Assembly: GCA_965220205.1 (NCBI GenBank) | Contig: OZ244812.1 | Span: 2,046,001 to 2,110,000, forward strand | Direction: 5' to 3' | Origin: G965220205 sp965220205 | GTDB taxonomy: Bacteria > Chloroflexota > Dehalococcoidia > Lucifugimonadales > Australimonadaceae | DNA: 64,000 nucleotides | Shown: piece after piece, positions 1-8,812 of the stretch | Numbering within the stretch: the first letter of the stretch is position 1 | Layout: the number at the start of each line of letters is the position of its first letter | Translations under genes and position numbers: made by a program | The notes under the pieces: model-generated | The model's input: the letters and a program-made list of their open reading frames with translations, nothing else | What the model was told of the DNA's origin: nothing | Databases searched by the model: none

Positions 1-912
1 GAGGGCGGTAACGATGCCCACAATGGCGACCGTGAGCTGGGCCGACGGGACCGCTTCGTACAGCGGCAGCAATCGCGCGACCAGGAACACGCCGGCGGTC
101 ACCATCGTCGCCGCGTGGATCAGCGCGCTCACCGGGCTCGGACCCTCCATCGCGTCGGGGAGCCAGACGTGCAGCGGGAACTGCGCGGACTTGCCCATCG
201 CGCCGAAGAAGATCAGGAACGCACTGGCCGTTACGACCGCGCTGTTGAGGTCGCCCTCGGTCACGAGCGTGAGTATCTCCGTGATGTCGAACGTGGCGGT
301 GCCGACCCTGCCGGTCTCCGCCGCCAGCAAGAGGATGCCGATGAGCAGCCCGACGTCGCCGATGCGCGTCGTGATGAACGCCTTCTTCGCCGCTTCGGCC
401 GCCGACCGCCGCTCCCACCAGTAGCCGATCAGCAGGTACGAGCAGAGGCCCACCAGCTCCCACGCCACGTAGAGGAGGAGCAGGTTGTCGGCGAGCACGA
501 GCATGAGCATGCTCGCCGTGAACAGCGAGTGCGCGGCGAAGTACCAGCCGACGCGCGGGTCGTCCACGGTAGCGCCGCCCTCATGACGCTGCATGTAGCC
601 CAGCGAGTACACCTGCACTGCCGCGGAGACGAACGTCACCAGCGCAAGCATCACAATCGTCAAGGGGTCGACGATGTTCCCCCAGCCAACGGTCAGGTCT
701 CCGACCGTGAACCACACGCGCTCGATGTGGTAGTCGCCGACGCCCCGTCCGAGGAAGTCGAACAGCACCGGCCAGAAGGTGACGAATCCGGCAATCACCG
801 CGATTATGGATAGGTGCTTGCCCTGCCACGGAAGCCACTGCCGAAACAGCGACAGCACCGCGAACGCGGCGAAACAGTAGACGGGAATGAGCCAGGCCTG
901 TTCGATACCCAT
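1..912 (-). CDS. nuoL: NADH-quinone oxidoreductase subunit L (partial, C-terminus off the left edge)
   Basis: Antiporter-like proton-pumping membrane subunit of respiratory complex I. The first 304 residues are present from ATG at 912; the rest lies outside the window. The reading is almost entirely hydrophobic helices with the family landmarks: a Glu inside a membrane helix near residue 152 (YVAWELVG) and the Lys of GAMGKSAQFPLHVW near residue 241, both part of the proton path in this family. It follows nuoK on the same strand with almost no gap, as the last visible gene of the nuoABCDHIJKL operon. nuoM and nuoN probably follow outside the window. Confidence 0.95.
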   Translation of the reverse strand, partial: MGIEQAWLIPVYCFAAFAVLSLFRQWLPWQGKHLSIIAVIAGFVTFWPVLFDFLGRGVGDYHIERVWFTVGDLTVGWGNIVDPLTIVMLALVTFVSAAVQVYSLGYMQRHEGGATVDDPRVGWYFAAHSLFTASMLMLVLADNLLLLYVAWELVGLCSYLLIGYWWERRSAAEAAKKAFITTRIGDVGLLIGILLLAAETGRVGTATFDITEILTLVTEGDLNSAVVTASAFLIFFGAMGKSAQFPLHVWLPDAMEGPSPVSALIHAATMVTAGVFLVARLLPLYEAVPSAQLTVAIVGIVTAL

Positions 913-1224
913 TTAACCCTTGAGCATGTCGATCTCGTCGACGTTCACGGAGCCGTGTCGACGGAACAGACGCATGATGACGGCGAGCGCCAGGCCGACC
1001 TCCGCCGCCGCCACCGTGATGACGAAGACGACGATCACCTGGCCAGTGACGATAGACATGTCGTGGTAGGCGGCGAAGGCCACCAGATTCACATTCACTG
1101 CGTTGAGCATCAGCTCGACGGCCATGAGCACCATCACGGCGCTCTTCCTGGCCAGCACTCCGTAGACGCCCAGGCTGAACAACGCCGCGGCGAGGACCTG
1201 GAAGTGGACGAGCTCGAGCTCCAC
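913..1224 (-). CDS. nuoK: NADH-quinone oxidoreductase subunit K
   Basis: Small (103 aa) three-helix membrane subunit of complex I, an MrpC homologue. The start is a GTG that shares one base with the nuoJ stop codon, which points to translational coupling. Acidic residues sit inside hydrophobic helices (VLMAVELMLNAVN), as expected for the proton-channel glutamates of NuoK. It lies between nuoJ and nuoL in the standard order. Length matches the family (about 100 aa). Confidence 0.95.
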   Translation of the reverse strand: MELELVHFQVLAAALFSLGVYGVLARKSAVMVLMAVELMLNAVNVNLVAFAAYHDMSIVTGQVIVVFVITVAAAEVGLALAVIMRLFRRHGSVNVDEIDMLKG

Positions 1225-1745
1225 TACCGCTCCTCCCCTTCCGGCGGTCCGTCCTCGCCGCCCAACCCCGCGCGGCCAATGACGATCGCGCCGATCAACG
1301 CCACGAGCAGCAGCACGGACGCCACCTCAAACGGGACCGCCCACTCCTCGAACAGTCCCTTGCCCAACTGTCTGATGTCCACGCCACTGCGCACGTTTGC
1401 GTTGTACGTCGGGGAGTCCTCGACGGCGGCGAAGGCCAACAGCGCGAAGAGGGCGCCCGACACGAGCGCCGCGACCGGCCAACGCCTATGCTCTGTCTCC
1501 GTCTGGTACTCGGCGGAGCGCGTCAGCATCAGGGCAAACAGGATGACTATGACGATGGCCCCTCCGTAGATGAGGACCTGCACAAGCGCCAAGAACTCGG
1601 CGTACAGCAATACGAAGAGCCCGGCCACGCCCATGAGCGCGGTGAGCAAGAAGAGCGCCGCGTACACGACGTTCCGCGTAGCGACGACTCCAACGGCAGC
1701 GAACAGCGTGATCCCGCCGAGGATGTAGAAGAGGGCGAGGCTCAC
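1224..1745 (-). CDS. nuoJ: NADH-quinone oxidoreductase subunit J
   Basis: Membrane subunit of complex I (173 aa), five predicted hydrophobic segments and a polar C-terminus. The N-terminal stretch with AALFLLTALMGVAGLFVLL and the motif QVLIYGGAIVIVILF are typical of NuoJ; the second corresponds to the helix with the pi-bulge that couples quinone reduction to pumping. GTG start, directly after nuoI and overlapping nuoK by a base. Confidence 0.95.
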   Translation of the reverse strand: MSLALFYILGGITLFAAVGVVATRNVVYAALFLLTALMGVAGLFVLLYAEFLALVQVLIYGGAIVIVILFALMLTRSAEYQTETEHRRWPVAALVSGALFALLAFAAVEDSPTYNANVRSGVDIRQLGKGLFEEWAVPFEVASVLLLVALIGAIVIGRAGLGGEDGPPEGEER

Positions 1746-1746
1746 G

Positions 1747-2355
1747 CTAGGAATCTCCCTCCGGTCGGTTCTCGTCCGAGCCGGCCGCGGCCGGCTCGTC
1801 GGCGGCCTTAGCGGCGGCAGCTTTCGCGGCAGCGGCCTTCGCTGCGTCGGCCGCCGCCTTCTTGGCGAGGGCGACTGCGGCGACGTTCTTCTCCGCGCTC
1901 TCGGGGCTCCAGTCCGTCTCGGCCATGTATTCGCGCCCCAGCCCCAGCAGCAAGTCGAGGTCCGCGCGCGCGCCCGACCGGGCGTAACTCGCGAGTTCGT
2001 GCTCGTGCGACATCTCGATGGCGTCGAAGGCGCACACGTCCACGCAGATGCCGCACAGGATGCACCTGTTCAGGTTGATCTCGAACGTCTCGATGATCTT
2101 GCGGCGGTGGCTCGTGCCGTCCGTGAAGTTCGGGTTGTCGTGCATCACCGCCGTCATGCACTGGGTCGGACACTCGCGTACGCAGACCATGCACCCAGTG
2201 CAGAACGGTTCGTCCGCCGTCTTGTCCCAGAGCAGCGCCGGAAAGCCCATGTACCGTTCCTGAACGGGCAGGTGCTGCTTCGGGTAGTGCGCCGTCACGG
2301 GCTTGCGCCCGAGCCAGCGAAGCGTCGTGGCCAGTCCCTTGAGTCCCGCAATCAT
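1747..2355 (-). CDS. nuoI: NADH-quinone oxidoreductase subunit I (2x[4Fe-4S])
   Basis: Peripheral-arm ferredoxin-like subunit (202 aa) carrying the N6a and N6b clusters that pass electrons to NuoB. Two four-cysteine motifs are visible: C52, C55, C58, C62 and C98, C101, C104, C108. The start ATG overlaps the nuoH stop (ATGA), so translation is probably coupled. The last ~40 residues form a low-complexity Ala/Lys-rich tail (about residues 165-195) that is not part of the usual fold and may be a disordered extension. Confidence 0.95.
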   Translation of the reverse strand: MIAGLKGLATTLRWLGRKPVTAHYPKQHLPVQERYMGFPALLWDKTADEPFCTGCMVCVRECPTQCMTAVMHDNPNFTDGTSHRRKIIETFEINLNRCILCGICVDVCAFDAIEMSHEHELASYARSGARADLDLLLGLGREYMAETDWSPESAEKNVAAVALAKKAAADAAKAAAAKAAAAKAADEPAAAGSDENRPEGDS

Positions 2356-3515
2356 CAGGCCCCGCCTTCCTGCTCTGTTCCGGCGGCCGGCGACGGCCGG
2401 GGCCGCGCCTCCACCCGCACCGCCCGCTCGGCGTAACGCTGCGCCAACTCCATCGCCGGCCGGCGCTGCAACCGCAACTGCGCCATCACCGGCACTGCAA
2501 GGATGGCCAGCGAAATCAGCGTCAGCGACCAGAGCGGCCAACCGTAGAACTGCTGGAACGCGGTCGCTACGACGCTGGCGAACGACAGTGGAATGAGCAC
2601 CTTCCAGCCGAAGGCCATCAGCTGGTCGATGCGGAGCCGGGGATACGTGGCCCGCACCCAGAAGATGACGACCACCAGCAAGTAGGACTTGCCGAGGAAG
2701 AGCGCCACGGCGAGCGCCGTCGGCGGATCGTCGAAGGGCCAGCGCCATCCTCCCAGGAAGAGTATGGCCCCGAGAGCCCCAATCACGAACGTGTTCACGT
2801 ACTCCGCGAGGAAGAAGATGGCCCAGTGGGCCCCGCTGTACTCGACGAACGGCCCTCCCACGACTTCGGACTCGGCGAAGTAAATGTCGAATGGCGTCCG
2901 GCCCACTTCCGCGAGCCCCGCGAGCATGAACACGGCGAACGCCAGCGGCTGGACGACCGCGTAGGGCACGTCTGCCTGACCGACCGAGACCACGACGTTG
3001 AAGTCCAACGAGCCGGCGAGCATCGCGACGCCCAGAATCACCATGATGATGGGAATCTCGTAGCTGACGAGCTGCGCCGCCGAGCGGAACCCTCCGAGGA
3101 TGGCGTACTTGCTGTTCGAGCTCCACCCCGCCAGGACCAGTCCCACGATGCTGAGCACCGAGACGGCGACGAAGAAGAACAGCCCCATTTCGAGGTTGCG
3201 GACGACCAAATCCCGCGAGAACGGGATGGTCACCCAGATGACGAAGGCCGGGACGAACACTAGCAGCGGGGCCACGAAGAACAGCAGCCGCGACGACGGC
3301 CCGGGCGCAATGTCCTCTTTCGTCAGCAATTTCAGGCCGTCGGCGAAAGGCTGGAGCAGACCGAACGGCCCCACGCGGGTCGGCCCCACGCGTCCCTGCA
3401 TGCGGCCGAGCTGTTTGCGCTCGATCCACACCAACGACATCGCAACCAGCGCCAGCACGTTGAACAGCACGAACAGCGCGATCCCGTCCCGCAGCGTGTC
3501 GTTGAGCGTGATCAC
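2355..3515 (-). CDS. nuoH: NADH-quinone oxidoreductase subunit H
   Basis: Membrane subunit (386 aa) that forms much of the quinone-binding chamber at the junction with the peripheral arm. Typical motifs are present: WIERKQLGRMQGRVGPTRVG near the N-terminus and the acidic loop RTPFDIYFAESEVVGGPFVE in the middle. About eight hydrophobic helices are visible. GTG start overlapping the nuoD stop; stop overlaps the nuoI start. The C-terminal ~30 residues are Pro/Arg-rich and variable. Confidence 0.95.
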   Translation of the reverse strand: MITLNDTLRDGIALFVLFNVLALVAMSLVWIERKQLGRMQGRVGPTRVGPFGLLQPFADGLKLLTKEDIAPGPSSRLLFFVAPLLVFVPAFVIWVTIPFSRDLVVRNLEMGLFFFVAVSVLSIVGLVLAGWSSNSKYAILGGFRSAAQLVSYEIPIIMVILGVAMLAGSLDFNVVVSVGQADVPYAVVQPLAFAVFMLAGLAEVGRTPFDIYFAESEVVGGPFVEYSGAHWAIFFLAEYVNTFVIGALGAILFLGGWRWPFDDPPTALAVALFLGKSYLLVVVIFWVRATYPRLRIDQLMAFGWKVLIPLSFASVVATAFQQFYGWPLWSLTLISLAILAVPVMAQLRLQRRPAMELAQRYAERAVRVEARPRPSPAAGTEQEGGA

Positions 3516-4624
3516 CGGTCGACCTCGCCCAGAACGATGTCGAGCGAGCCGAGGATGGCGACGGCGTCGGCGATGTAGGCGTCCCGCATCATGGGGCGCA
3601 GGCCGACGAGGTTGCAGAACGAGGGAGGCCGCACCTTGACGCGATAGGGCTTGTCGCCGCCGTCGGACACGAGAAACACGCCGATGTCGCCTCGCGGGTT
3701 CTCAGCGTGCACGTACACCTCGCCCTGGGGCGGGCGGGCGATGCGCCGCATCTGCACCATGGTCGGGCCGGCGGGGAGCTGATCGAGGCACTGCGCGATC
3801 ATGTCGATCGATTCGTAGCACTCCTGGAGCCGCACGTAGTAGCGGTCCCAACAGTCCCCACGCTCGCCTATCGGCACGCGGTAGGACAGGTAGGGATAGA
3901 CCTCGTAGGCGTCGTCCTTCCGCACGTCGTAGGCCACGCCGCTCCCACGGAGCGCCGGTCCCGTCAGCCCGCACGACACCGCGGTCGCGGCGTCGATCAC
4001 GCCGACCCCGCGCGTGCGGGCCAAGAACACCTCGTTGAACGTGAGCAGACGGTCGATCTCCTCGACGCCCGCGCGGACGTCGCCGATGAGCTGACGGACC
4101 CGCGGCTCAAAGTCGCTGGGCACGTCCTCCTTCACGCCGCCGATGCGGATGTAGTTGTGCATCATCCGGGCGCCCGTCACCGCCTCGAACAGGCTCTGGA
4201 TGCGTTCCCGCTCGCGGAAGCCGTACATCACGGGGGTCATCGCGCCCAGGTCGATCGCATACGTGCCCATGAACAGCAGGTGGCTCGCCAGCCTGTTCAG
4301 CTCAGCCAGGATCACGCGCAGGTACTGGGCCCGCTCCGGCGGGTCGATGCCCATGAGCTTCTCAGCCGCGCGGCAGAAGACGTGCTCGTTGTTGAGGTTC
4401 GCCACATAGTCCAGCCGGTCGAACAGGGTGACCACCTGGCCATAGCTCTCGCCCTCGCACAGCTTCTCGGCACCTCGATGGAGGTAGCCGATGTGCGGGA
4501 CCGTATCGACGACGCGTTCGCCGTCGAGCGTCAGCACCATGCGGAACACGCCATGAGTCGCCGGGTGCTGCGGCCCCATGTTCAACATCATGTCGACGGT
4601 GTTGTATCGGTCAGCCTGCTGCAC
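3512..4624 (-). CDS. nuoD: NADH-quinone oxidoreductase subunit D (49 kDa subunit)
   Basis: Peripheral-arm subunit at the quinone site, related to the large subunit of [NiFe] hydrogenases but without the nickel ligands. The N-terminal LNMGPQHPATHGVFR and the C-terminal region ending GSLDIVLGEVDR are diagnostic. GTG at 4624 gives 370 aa; an ATG at 4642 inside the nuoC end is an alternative start. The gene is followed directly by nuoH: nuoE, nuoF and nuoG, which normally encode the NADH-oxidising module between D and H, are missing from the operon. Confidence 0.93.
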   Translation of the reverse strand: MQQADRYNTVDMMLNMGPQHPATHGVFRMVLTLDGERVVDTVPHIGYLHRGAEKLCEGESYGQVVTLFDRLDYVANLNNEHVFCRAAEKLMGIDPPERAQYLRVILAELNRLASHLLFMGTYAIDLGAMTPVMYGFRERERIQSLFEAVTGARMMHNYIRIGGVKEDVPSDFEPRVRQLIGDVRAGVEEIDRLLTFNEVFLARTRGVGVIDAATAVSCGLTGPALRGSGVAYDVRKDDAYEVYPYLSYRVPIGERGDCWDRYYVRLQECYESIDMIAQCLDQLPAGPTMVQMRRIARPPQGEVYVHAENPRGDIGVFLVSDGGDKPYRVKVRPPSFCNLVGLRPMMRDAYIADAVAILGSLDIVLGEVDR

Positions 4625-4635
4625 TACCGCACCGC

Positions 4636-5217
4636 CTACCATTCCTCGTAGTCGTTGAACGGGTAGCTCTTCAGACCGGGGTAGCCCTCGAAGCCCTCGT
4701 AGAGCAGCAGGGGCGATAGATCCGGGTTGCCAGGGAAGTCGACGCCGAACAGGTCGTGTGTCTCCCGCTCGTACCAGCCTGCGGCTATCCACACATCGGT
4801 CACGCTGGAGATCGACGGGGCCTCCGGCGATAGGTCGACTTTGAGCATCGCCCGGCGGTCGCTGGCGACCGAATAGAGCGCGTACACCATCTCGATGCGT
4901 TCCACGTAGTCGACGGCGAACTGTAGGTGGAGCATGTCCATGCCGAGCTCCGCCGAGTCGCGGCAGGCGGCGGCGACTGCGTGCAGATGCTCGGGCGGGA
5001 TCCGCACCCATGGGTTGTCGTCGCGTCCGCCGGACGCGAGCACATAGGGCGCGGCGAGCGCGGCCAACATCGCGGCAGTCTCCGTGCCACGATCGTTGAG
5101 CACCTCTTCGGCGACGACAACGGGCGGGCCGCGGCGGGCCGCGGGCGCGGGGGCTGCGGCCTGGCCCTCGGCGACGGCGGCGCTGTCCGCGCCCTCGTTA
5201 GGCGGCTGCTCCGTCAT
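4636..5217 (-). CDS. nuoC: NADH-quinone oxidoreductase subunit C (30 kDa subunit)
   Basis: Peripheral-arm subunit of complex I (193 aa). The C-terminal part with WYERETHDLFGVDFPGNPD and YEGFEGYPGLKSYP is the conserved NuoC signature. The N-terminal ~35 residues are Ala/Gly/Pro-rich and variable. ATG at 5217 was chosen; it overlaps the end of nuoB. NuoC and NuoD are separate proteins here, not fused. Confidence 0.93.
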   Translation of the reverse strand: MTEQPPNEGADSAAVAEGQAAAPAPAARRGPPVVVAEEVLNDRGTETAAMLAALAAPYVLASGGRDDNPWVRIPPEHLHAVAAACRDSAELGMDMLHLQFAVDYVERIEMVYALYSVASDRRAMLKVDLSPEAPSISSVTDVWIAAGWYERETHDLFGVDFPGNPDLSPLLLYEGFEGYPGLKSYPFNDYEEW

Positions 5218-5872
5218 CCTGCTCCTTGGACAGGGCCGGCGTAGCGTCCGCCTTGGACGGGCGGCGTCCGGCATCGTCCTTGATTTTCTGCTGCAACTTC
5301 ATGATGCCGTCCATCAGCGCCTCGGGCCGCGGAGGACACCCCGGCACGTAGACGTCGACCGGCACGATGTGGTCCACGCCCATGACGACGCTGTACGAGC
5401 GGTAGTAGGGGCCGCCGTTCGTGGCGCAGGTGCCCATGGCGATGACCCACTTGGGATCGGGCATCTGGTCGTACAGCAGTTTGATAGGCTCGGCCATCTT
5501 CTTCACCACCGTGCCCGCCACAATCATGACGTCGGACTGCCGGGGCGACGGCCACGTCACGACGCCGAAGCGATCGAAGTCGTGGTGCGCCATGTGCGTC
5601 GAGATCATCTCGATCGCGCAGCACGCGAGGCCGAACGTGAGCGTCCACAGCGAGTTGCGGCGGCCGAGGGCCGCCAGCTCGTCGAGCTTCGCGGTAATCA
5701 CGCCGGGCGCCGCGTGGCTAATCAGGTTGGGCGCGGGGTGGTTCCCCTTGTCCGTCGAGACCGAGCCGCCCTCCGGCGACTCGAGGAAGTGGCCCTCCTT
5801 CTCACGCTGCCACCCCTGCGGGACGAACAACAGAGACTGCCGGCTCTCGGCGCGGCTGTCGTCTACCGCCAC
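5198..5872 (-). CDS. nuoB: NADH-quinone oxidoreductase subunit B (N2 cluster)
   Basis: Peripheral-arm subunit holding the terminal [4Fe-4S] cluster N2, the direct electron donor to quinone. The characteristic ligands are visible: tandem cysteines in FGLACCAIEM, then GTCATNGG and PGCPPRPE. GTG at 5872 overlaps the nuoA stop by 10 bases; this leaves an N-terminal extension of about 50 variable residues, so a start nearer the conserved core is possible. The C-terminal tail is Lys/Asp/Ala-rich. Confidence 0.93.
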   Translation of the reverse strand: MAVDDSRAESRQSLLFVPQGWQREKEGHFLESPEGGSVSTDKGNHPAPNLISHAAPGVITAKLDELAALGRRNSLWTLTFGLACCAIEMISTHMAHHDFDRFGVVTWPSPRQSDVMIVAGTVVKKMAEPIKLLYDQMPDPKWVIAMGTCATNGGPYYRSYSVVMGVDHIVPVDVYVPGCPPRPEALMDGIMKLQQKIKDDAGRRPSKADATPALSKEQDDGAAA

Positions 5873-6243
5873 TGGAGCACCCCCTTCCGCCACGCGTACG
5901 CCACCCCAAACAGTAGGATGCCAATGAACAGAATCATGGCGTAGAACACGAAAGACGCGGTCGTTTCCAAGGCGAACACGAGCGCCCACGGGAACAGGAA
6001 CACCGCCTCCACGTCGAATATGAGAAACAGGATCGCAAAGATGTAGTACCGGACGGTGAACTGCGTCCAGTTGAGCGGGGTCGGCAGAATGCCGGACTCG
6101 TACGGTATGTTCTTGACCGCCGAGGGCCTCCGCGGCGACAGCAACGCCGCAGCGGCGAGCATCGCGCCCAGCGCCGCAACGGCGATGGCGGTCGCTAGCA
6201 CGACCGCCGTCCAGTTGACGACGTAACCCTCTGACGGCATCAC
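5863..6243 (-). CDS. nuoA: NADH-quinone oxidoreductase subunit A
   Basis: Small membrane subunit (126 aa) with three hydrophobic segments. Motifs YESGILP and FLIFDVEAVFLFPWA are diagnostic of NuoA; the acidic residues in the second belong to the loop near the quinone cavity. First gene of the operon. The 147-bp gap to the upstream trpB contains no clear terminator, so read-through from the trp operon cannot be excluded. Confidence 0.95.
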   Translation of the reverse strand: MMPSEGYVVNWTAVVLATAIAVAALGAMLAAAALLSPRRPSAVKNIPYESGILPTPLNWTQFTVRYYIFAILFLIFDVEAVFLFPWALVFALETTASFVFYAMILFIGILLFGVAYAWRKGVLQWR

Positions 6244-6390
6244 AACCTCGAAGCTTTCGTTCCCGCGCGGGCCTGCTCTCGCTCTTCGCCCGCGTCAAAC
6301 GGCGGACGACCGCTCGGCGTCCACCGCCCTTGTATCATCCGCTCCGACGCCCGTGGGTGTCAACGCGCGCCGCCTTCCTCTACTGCCGCT

Positions 6391-7653
6391 TCACTCTTTG
6401 TGAAGAGCGTCGTCAGGAGCGCCTGCAGCCGGACCAGCTGTGTCATCGATGGACATGATCGTGCCCATGTCCTTGTCGCCGCGACCGCTCAGGCACACGA
6501 GCACCGTCTCCTCGGGCGGGAGGCTCGGAGCAAGCGTGTTGACGGTGTACGCGACAGCGTGGGAGGACTCCAGCGCCGGGATGATCCCCTCGAGCTCGCA
6601 CGTCAGACGGAAGGCCGCGACCGCGTCGTCGTCGGTCACGGCCACGTACTCGGCGCGCCCGGTTTCCTTCAGCCATGCATGCTCCGGGCCCACGCCCGGG
6701 TAGTCGAGCCCGGCCGAGATGCTGTGCGTCTCGTGAATCTGGCCGTCGTCGTCCTGGACGATGTAGGACATCGACCCGTGCAGCACGCCGACGCGGCCGC
6801 CGACGATGCTGGCGGCGTGCCGGCCCGTCTCGACTCCCTCGCCGGCGGCCTCGACGCCGATCAACCGCACCGAATCGTCGTCGATGAACGGGTGAAAGAG
6901 ACCAATCGAGTTGGAGCCGCCGCCGACGCACGCTACTGCGTAGCCGGGCAACCCGCCCGTCTGCTCGATCATCTGCACGCGCGACTCGCGGCCCAGCACT
7001 GTCTGAAAGTCGCGCACCATCATCGGATAGGGGTGCGGCCCAACGACGCTGCCGATGATGTAGTGCGTGTCCGCCACATTGGTGACCCAGTCGCGAATCG
7101 TCTCGCTGACCGCCTCCTTCAACGTGCGCGACCCCACGGTCACCTCGCGCACCTCGGCGCCGAGCATGTGCATGCGATAGACGTTCGGCTCCTGCCGCCG
7201 CATGTCCTCGGTCCCCATGTAGACGACGCACCGCATCCCCAGCATGGCGCAGACGGTGGCGACCGCGACGCCGTGCTGACCGGCGCCGGTCTCCGCCACG
7301 ATCCGAGGCTTCGCCATCCGCTTGGCCACGAGCGCCTGACCCAGCGCGTTGTTGATCTTGTGCGCGCCGGTGTGCGCTAGGTCCTCGCGTTTCAGGAAGA
7401 TGCGCGCTCCGCCCGCTCGCTCGGTCAGCCGGGCCGCGTAGTAGACCGGGGTCGGCCGTCCCACGAAGTCGCGGAGCAGACCCGCGTACTCCTCCTGGAA
7501 CCCCGGATCCTCCTTTGCGGCGAGGTACTCATCCGTCAACTCGGCGAGCGCGGCCATCAGCGTCTCCGGCACGTACTGACCGCCAAACTCCCCGAAACGA
7601 CCGTGCGCGTCGGGAAGGGCGCCCCCGGACCAAGGCTTGCCTGTCTGCGTCAT
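6391..7653 (-). CDS. trpB: tryptophan synthase beta chain
   Basis: PLP enzyme (420 aa) joining indole and serine to make tryptophan. The lysine motif HTGAHKINNALGQ carries the Schiff-base lysine, GGGSNSIG binds the PLP phosphate, and AETGAGQHG is the substrate loop. Standard TrpB1-type length. ATG overlaps the trpF stop (ATGA). It is the last gene of the trp operon. No trpA follows; the next gene on the strand is nuoA, so the alpha subunit must be encoded elsewhere. Confidence 0.96.
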   Translation of the reverse strand: MTQTGKPWSGGALPDAHGRFGEFGGQYVPETLMAALAELTDEYLAAKEDPGFQEEYAGLLRDFVGRPTPVYYAARLTERAGGARIFLKREDLAHTGAHKINNALGQALVAKRMAKPRIVAETGAGQHGVAVATVCAMLGMRCVVYMGTEDMRRQEPNVYRMHMLGAEVREVTVGSRTLKEAVSETIRDWVTNVADTHYIIGSVVGPHPYPMMVRDFQTVLGRESRVQMIEQTGGLPGYAVACVGGGSNSIGLFHPFIDDDSVRLIGVEAAGEGVETGRHAASIVGGRVGVLHGSMSYIVQDDDGQIHETHSISAGLDYPGVGPEHAWLKETGRAEYVAVTDDDAVAAFRLTCELEGIIPALESSHAVAYTVNTLAPSLPPEETVLVCLSGRGDKDMGTIMSIDDTAGPAAGAPDDALHKE

Positions 7654-8357
7654 CTCCGCCTCCCCAGCAGCAACCGCTTGATCCCTGTGCGCGGGGCCGG
7701 CTTGGGCGACTTGACCGCCTCGACGAACGCCCGCACCTTCTCCGGGTCCTTCACGCCGTCAGTCTCCACGCCGCTGGAGGCGTCAACGCCCCACGGCTTC
7801 ACGCGCGCCACGGCCTCGCCCACGTTCTCCGGCGTAAGGCCGCCCGCGAGGCATAGGTCAAGCCCCGCCGCGAGGTCCACCGTGAACTCCCAGTCGAACG
7901 TCTGGCCAGTGCCGCCGTAGGCGCCCGCGACCTTCGTGTCGATGACGATGCGGTGACCCGCCATCGCGTGCCGCTGCTGGAGCACCATGATCCGCGGCAT
8001 CTGGGCCGAGATCGGCTTCTCGGGGTCGACGCCGACGACCTTGTAGACAGGGACGCCGAGCTGCCGCGCGTAGGCGACGTCCTCCGACCCGCACAGCTGG
8101 ACGGCGTCGAGGCGCAGTTGGCGGACGTGCTCACGCACCTCCTCGACGGGCTGGTCGGCGAACAATCCCACGATCTCGGGGGCGCCTGTCCTGGGCAGCG
8201 ACGCCCGCAGCTCGGACAGCAACCGCGCGGCCTCCTCGAGCGAAAGGCAGCGGCGCGCCGACGGCACGAATACGAGACCGATGGCGTCGGCGCCGGCCTC
8301 CGCCGCGACCAGCGCAGGCCCGGCGGTCTGGAACCCGCATATCTTCACATGCGTCAT
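7650..8357 (-). CDS. trpF: phosphoribosylanthranilate isomerase
   Basis: TIM-barrel enzyme (235 aa) that isomerises phosphoribosylanthranilate to CdRP. The N-terminal VKICGFQTAGPA contains the catalytic Cys (KICG), and GLDLCLAGGLTPENV plus GVDASSGVE form the phosphate-binding end; the catalytic Asp lies in IVIDTKVAGAYGGTG. Overlaps both neighbours by four bases, so it is translationally coupled to the GNAT gene upstream and to trpB downstream. Confidence 0.95.
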   Translation of the reverse strand: MTHVKICGFQTAGPALVAAEAGADAIGLVFVPSARRCLSLEEAARLLSELRASLPRTGAPEIVGLFADQPVEEVREHVRQLRLDAVQLCGSEDVAYARQLGVPVYKVVGVDPEKPISAQMPRIMVLQQRHAMAGHRIVIDTKVAGAYGGTGQTFDWEFTVDLAAGLDLCLAGGLTPENVGEAVARVKPWGVDASSGVETDGVKDPEKVRAFVEAVKSPKPAPRTGIKRLLLGRRR

Positions 8358-8812
8358 ACTTGCGCGAGCTCTCCCTCTGCGACTTGGGGCAGCTTTAGCT
8401 TGAAGAACTCAGCAGTGCGTTCGAAGCTCACAGCCCGGTAGAACTCGCTGGCGCGCCTCGTCGGCACTGTTACTTCGACGACGCCTCGATCACGGGCGTG
8501 GTCAACCGACGTGTTGACGAGAAGTCTCCCGACGCCCATGTTCCGATTCAGGGGCTTCACATACAACTCCAACAGCTCGGTGACCGGGCCGTTCGCGAAG
8601 AGTGTCGGCATGTCGCAAGCCAACAGGTATCCGACCGCGCCGCGCTCGTCTTCCGCGAGCAACAAGTCCGCTCCTCCCGCGCTGACGAGCGAGGAGTACG
8701 AGCGGTCGAATGCCTCGCGGTCCGGCCTGTAGCTGGTCGCGAAGTCGATCAACATCTCGAAGACGGACTCAGCGTCATCCTTGCCGGCGGCCCTCACGCT
8801 GATCACGCTCAC
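8354..8812 (-). CDS. GNAT-family N-acetyltransferase embedded in the trp operon
   Basis: 152 aa single-domain GNAT fold. The acetyl-CoA-binding strand-turn is seen in LELYVKPLNRNMGVGRLLVN, with the R/N-x-x-G-x-G type pyrophosphate loop (RNMGVGRLL); the C-terminal AREFY-like element appears as RRASEFYRAVSFER. Substrate unknown. GTG start overlaps the trpC stop and the stop overlaps the trpF start, so it is translated as part of the trp operon. Whether it acts on a pathway intermediate or is a passenger cannot be told from sequence. Confidence 0.85.
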   Translation of the reverse strand: MSVISVRAAGKDDAESVFEMLIDFATSYRPDREAFDRSYSSLVSAGGADLLLAEDERGAVGYLLACDMPTLFANGPVTELLELYVKPLNRNMGVGRLLVNTSVDHARDRGVVEVTVPTRRASEFYRAVSFERTAEFFKLKLPQVAEGELAQV

